The notes under the pieces are model-generated. The model ran no database searches. It was not told the DNA's origin and saw only the letters and a list, made by a program, of their open reading frames with translations. Both the position numbers and the translations under genes were made by a program. From assembly GCF_000143885.2 (NCBI RefSeq), contig NC_018581.1, positions 5,270,001 through 5,334,000 on the forward strand: 64,000 nt of DNA, written 5' to 3'. This DNA comes from Gordonia sp. KTR9 (GTDB lineage Bacteria; Actinomycetota; Actinomycetes; Mycobacteriales; Mycobacteriaceae). Each line of letters begins with the position of its first letter. Position 1 is the stretch's first letter. Positions 63,873 to 64,000 of this stretch are shown here, piece by piece.

Positions 63873-64000
63873 TCAGTCGGCCCGGCGCCGCGCCCGGAAC
63901 ACCACGTCGTGCGTGTGGTGGCCGCGTCCGGCAGCCTTCCCGCGTTCCCGCGTCTCGTCGGTCACGATGTCCCATCCGTCGCCGAGCAGATCCGCGAAAT
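63873..64000 (-). CDS. C-terminal end of a probable SAM-dependent methyltransferase
   Basis: Only the last 41 codons lie in the window. They read FADLLGDGWDIVTDETRERG and end HDVVFRARRRAD. The pattern (L-x-G-D-G-W-x-I-x-x-D-E-x-R-x-R, then H-D-V-V) is typical of the end of class I methyltransferases of the actinobacterial type. The rest of the gene is beyond the right edge, so this is a tentative call. Confidence 0.5.
   Translation of the reverse strand, partial: FADLLGDGWDIVTDETRERGKAAGRGHHTHDVVFRARRRAD

Overview
The window is high-GC chromosomal DNA from an actinobacterium of the Mycobacteriales, most likely Gordonia or a close relative. The left edge (1-5699) has the gene set and relative orientations of the M. 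tuberculosis Rv0046c-Rv0051 block: an Rv0051-like membrane protein, the class A penicillin-binding protein ponA and a DUF5318 gene on the minus strand, diverging from a PadR-type regulator and inositol-1-phosphate synthase (ino1). fadD36 and a FprB-like ferredoxin/reductase fusion fit the same order. The genus is inferred from gene content and base composition only.

Layout. 1-5.7 kb: cell-wall and inositol core genes. 5.8-7.3 kb: TetR plus SDR. 7.5-19.1 kb: a tellurite-resistance-type (Ter) stress locus with TerD, a DUF475/TerC membrane protein, three tandem AIM24 proteins on the minus strand, and a tightly overlapping plus-strand operon (coiled-coil protein, CitE-like lyase, PRTase-TRSP protein, StiP/PELOTA-type protein, HAD phosphatase), followed by two divergent regulators with degenerate receiver domains. 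19.2-27.2 kb: DUF6480, ltrA, fadD36, a DUF559-type nuclease gene bounded by about 64-bp inverted repeats, an aromatic-type dioxygenase/hydrolase operon under a divergent TetR, and a GNAT. 27.3-33.4 kb: DUF429, TrpB2 and a citrate-type transporter with its two-component system. 33.5-41.7 kb: dinB with a LexA-type box over its start, several alpha/beta hydrolases, and an MmyB-type regulator paired with an SDR.

41.8-48.7 kb is a six-gene minus-strand operon: GntR regulator, two-cluster ferredoxin, lipoprotein binding protein with a NosL-like tail, permease, ATPase, and an AprA/fumarate-reductase-like flavoprotein fused to HEAT repeats. It looks like an uptake-plus-reduction system of unknown substrate. 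48.9-52.4 kb holds two coupled AraC regulators, a decayed alcohol dehydrogenase and a secreted hydrolase. ilvD follows, then a plus-strand catabolic-looking group (epoxide-hydrolase-like protein, zinc alcohol dehydrogenase, molybdopterin oxidoreductase, ferredoxin-linked reductase; 54.6-60.7 kb), a manganese catalase, a LapA-like protein, a lipase-like hydrolase and the end of a probable methyltransferase gene cut by the right edge.

The strongest candidates for under-described biology are the AprA-HEAT/ferredoxin/NosL-tailed transporter operon, the inverted-repeat-bounded nuclease gene, and the Ter metabolite module with its AIM24 trio and atypical regulators. I saw no rRNA, tRNA, CRISPR array or recognisable insertion sequence.
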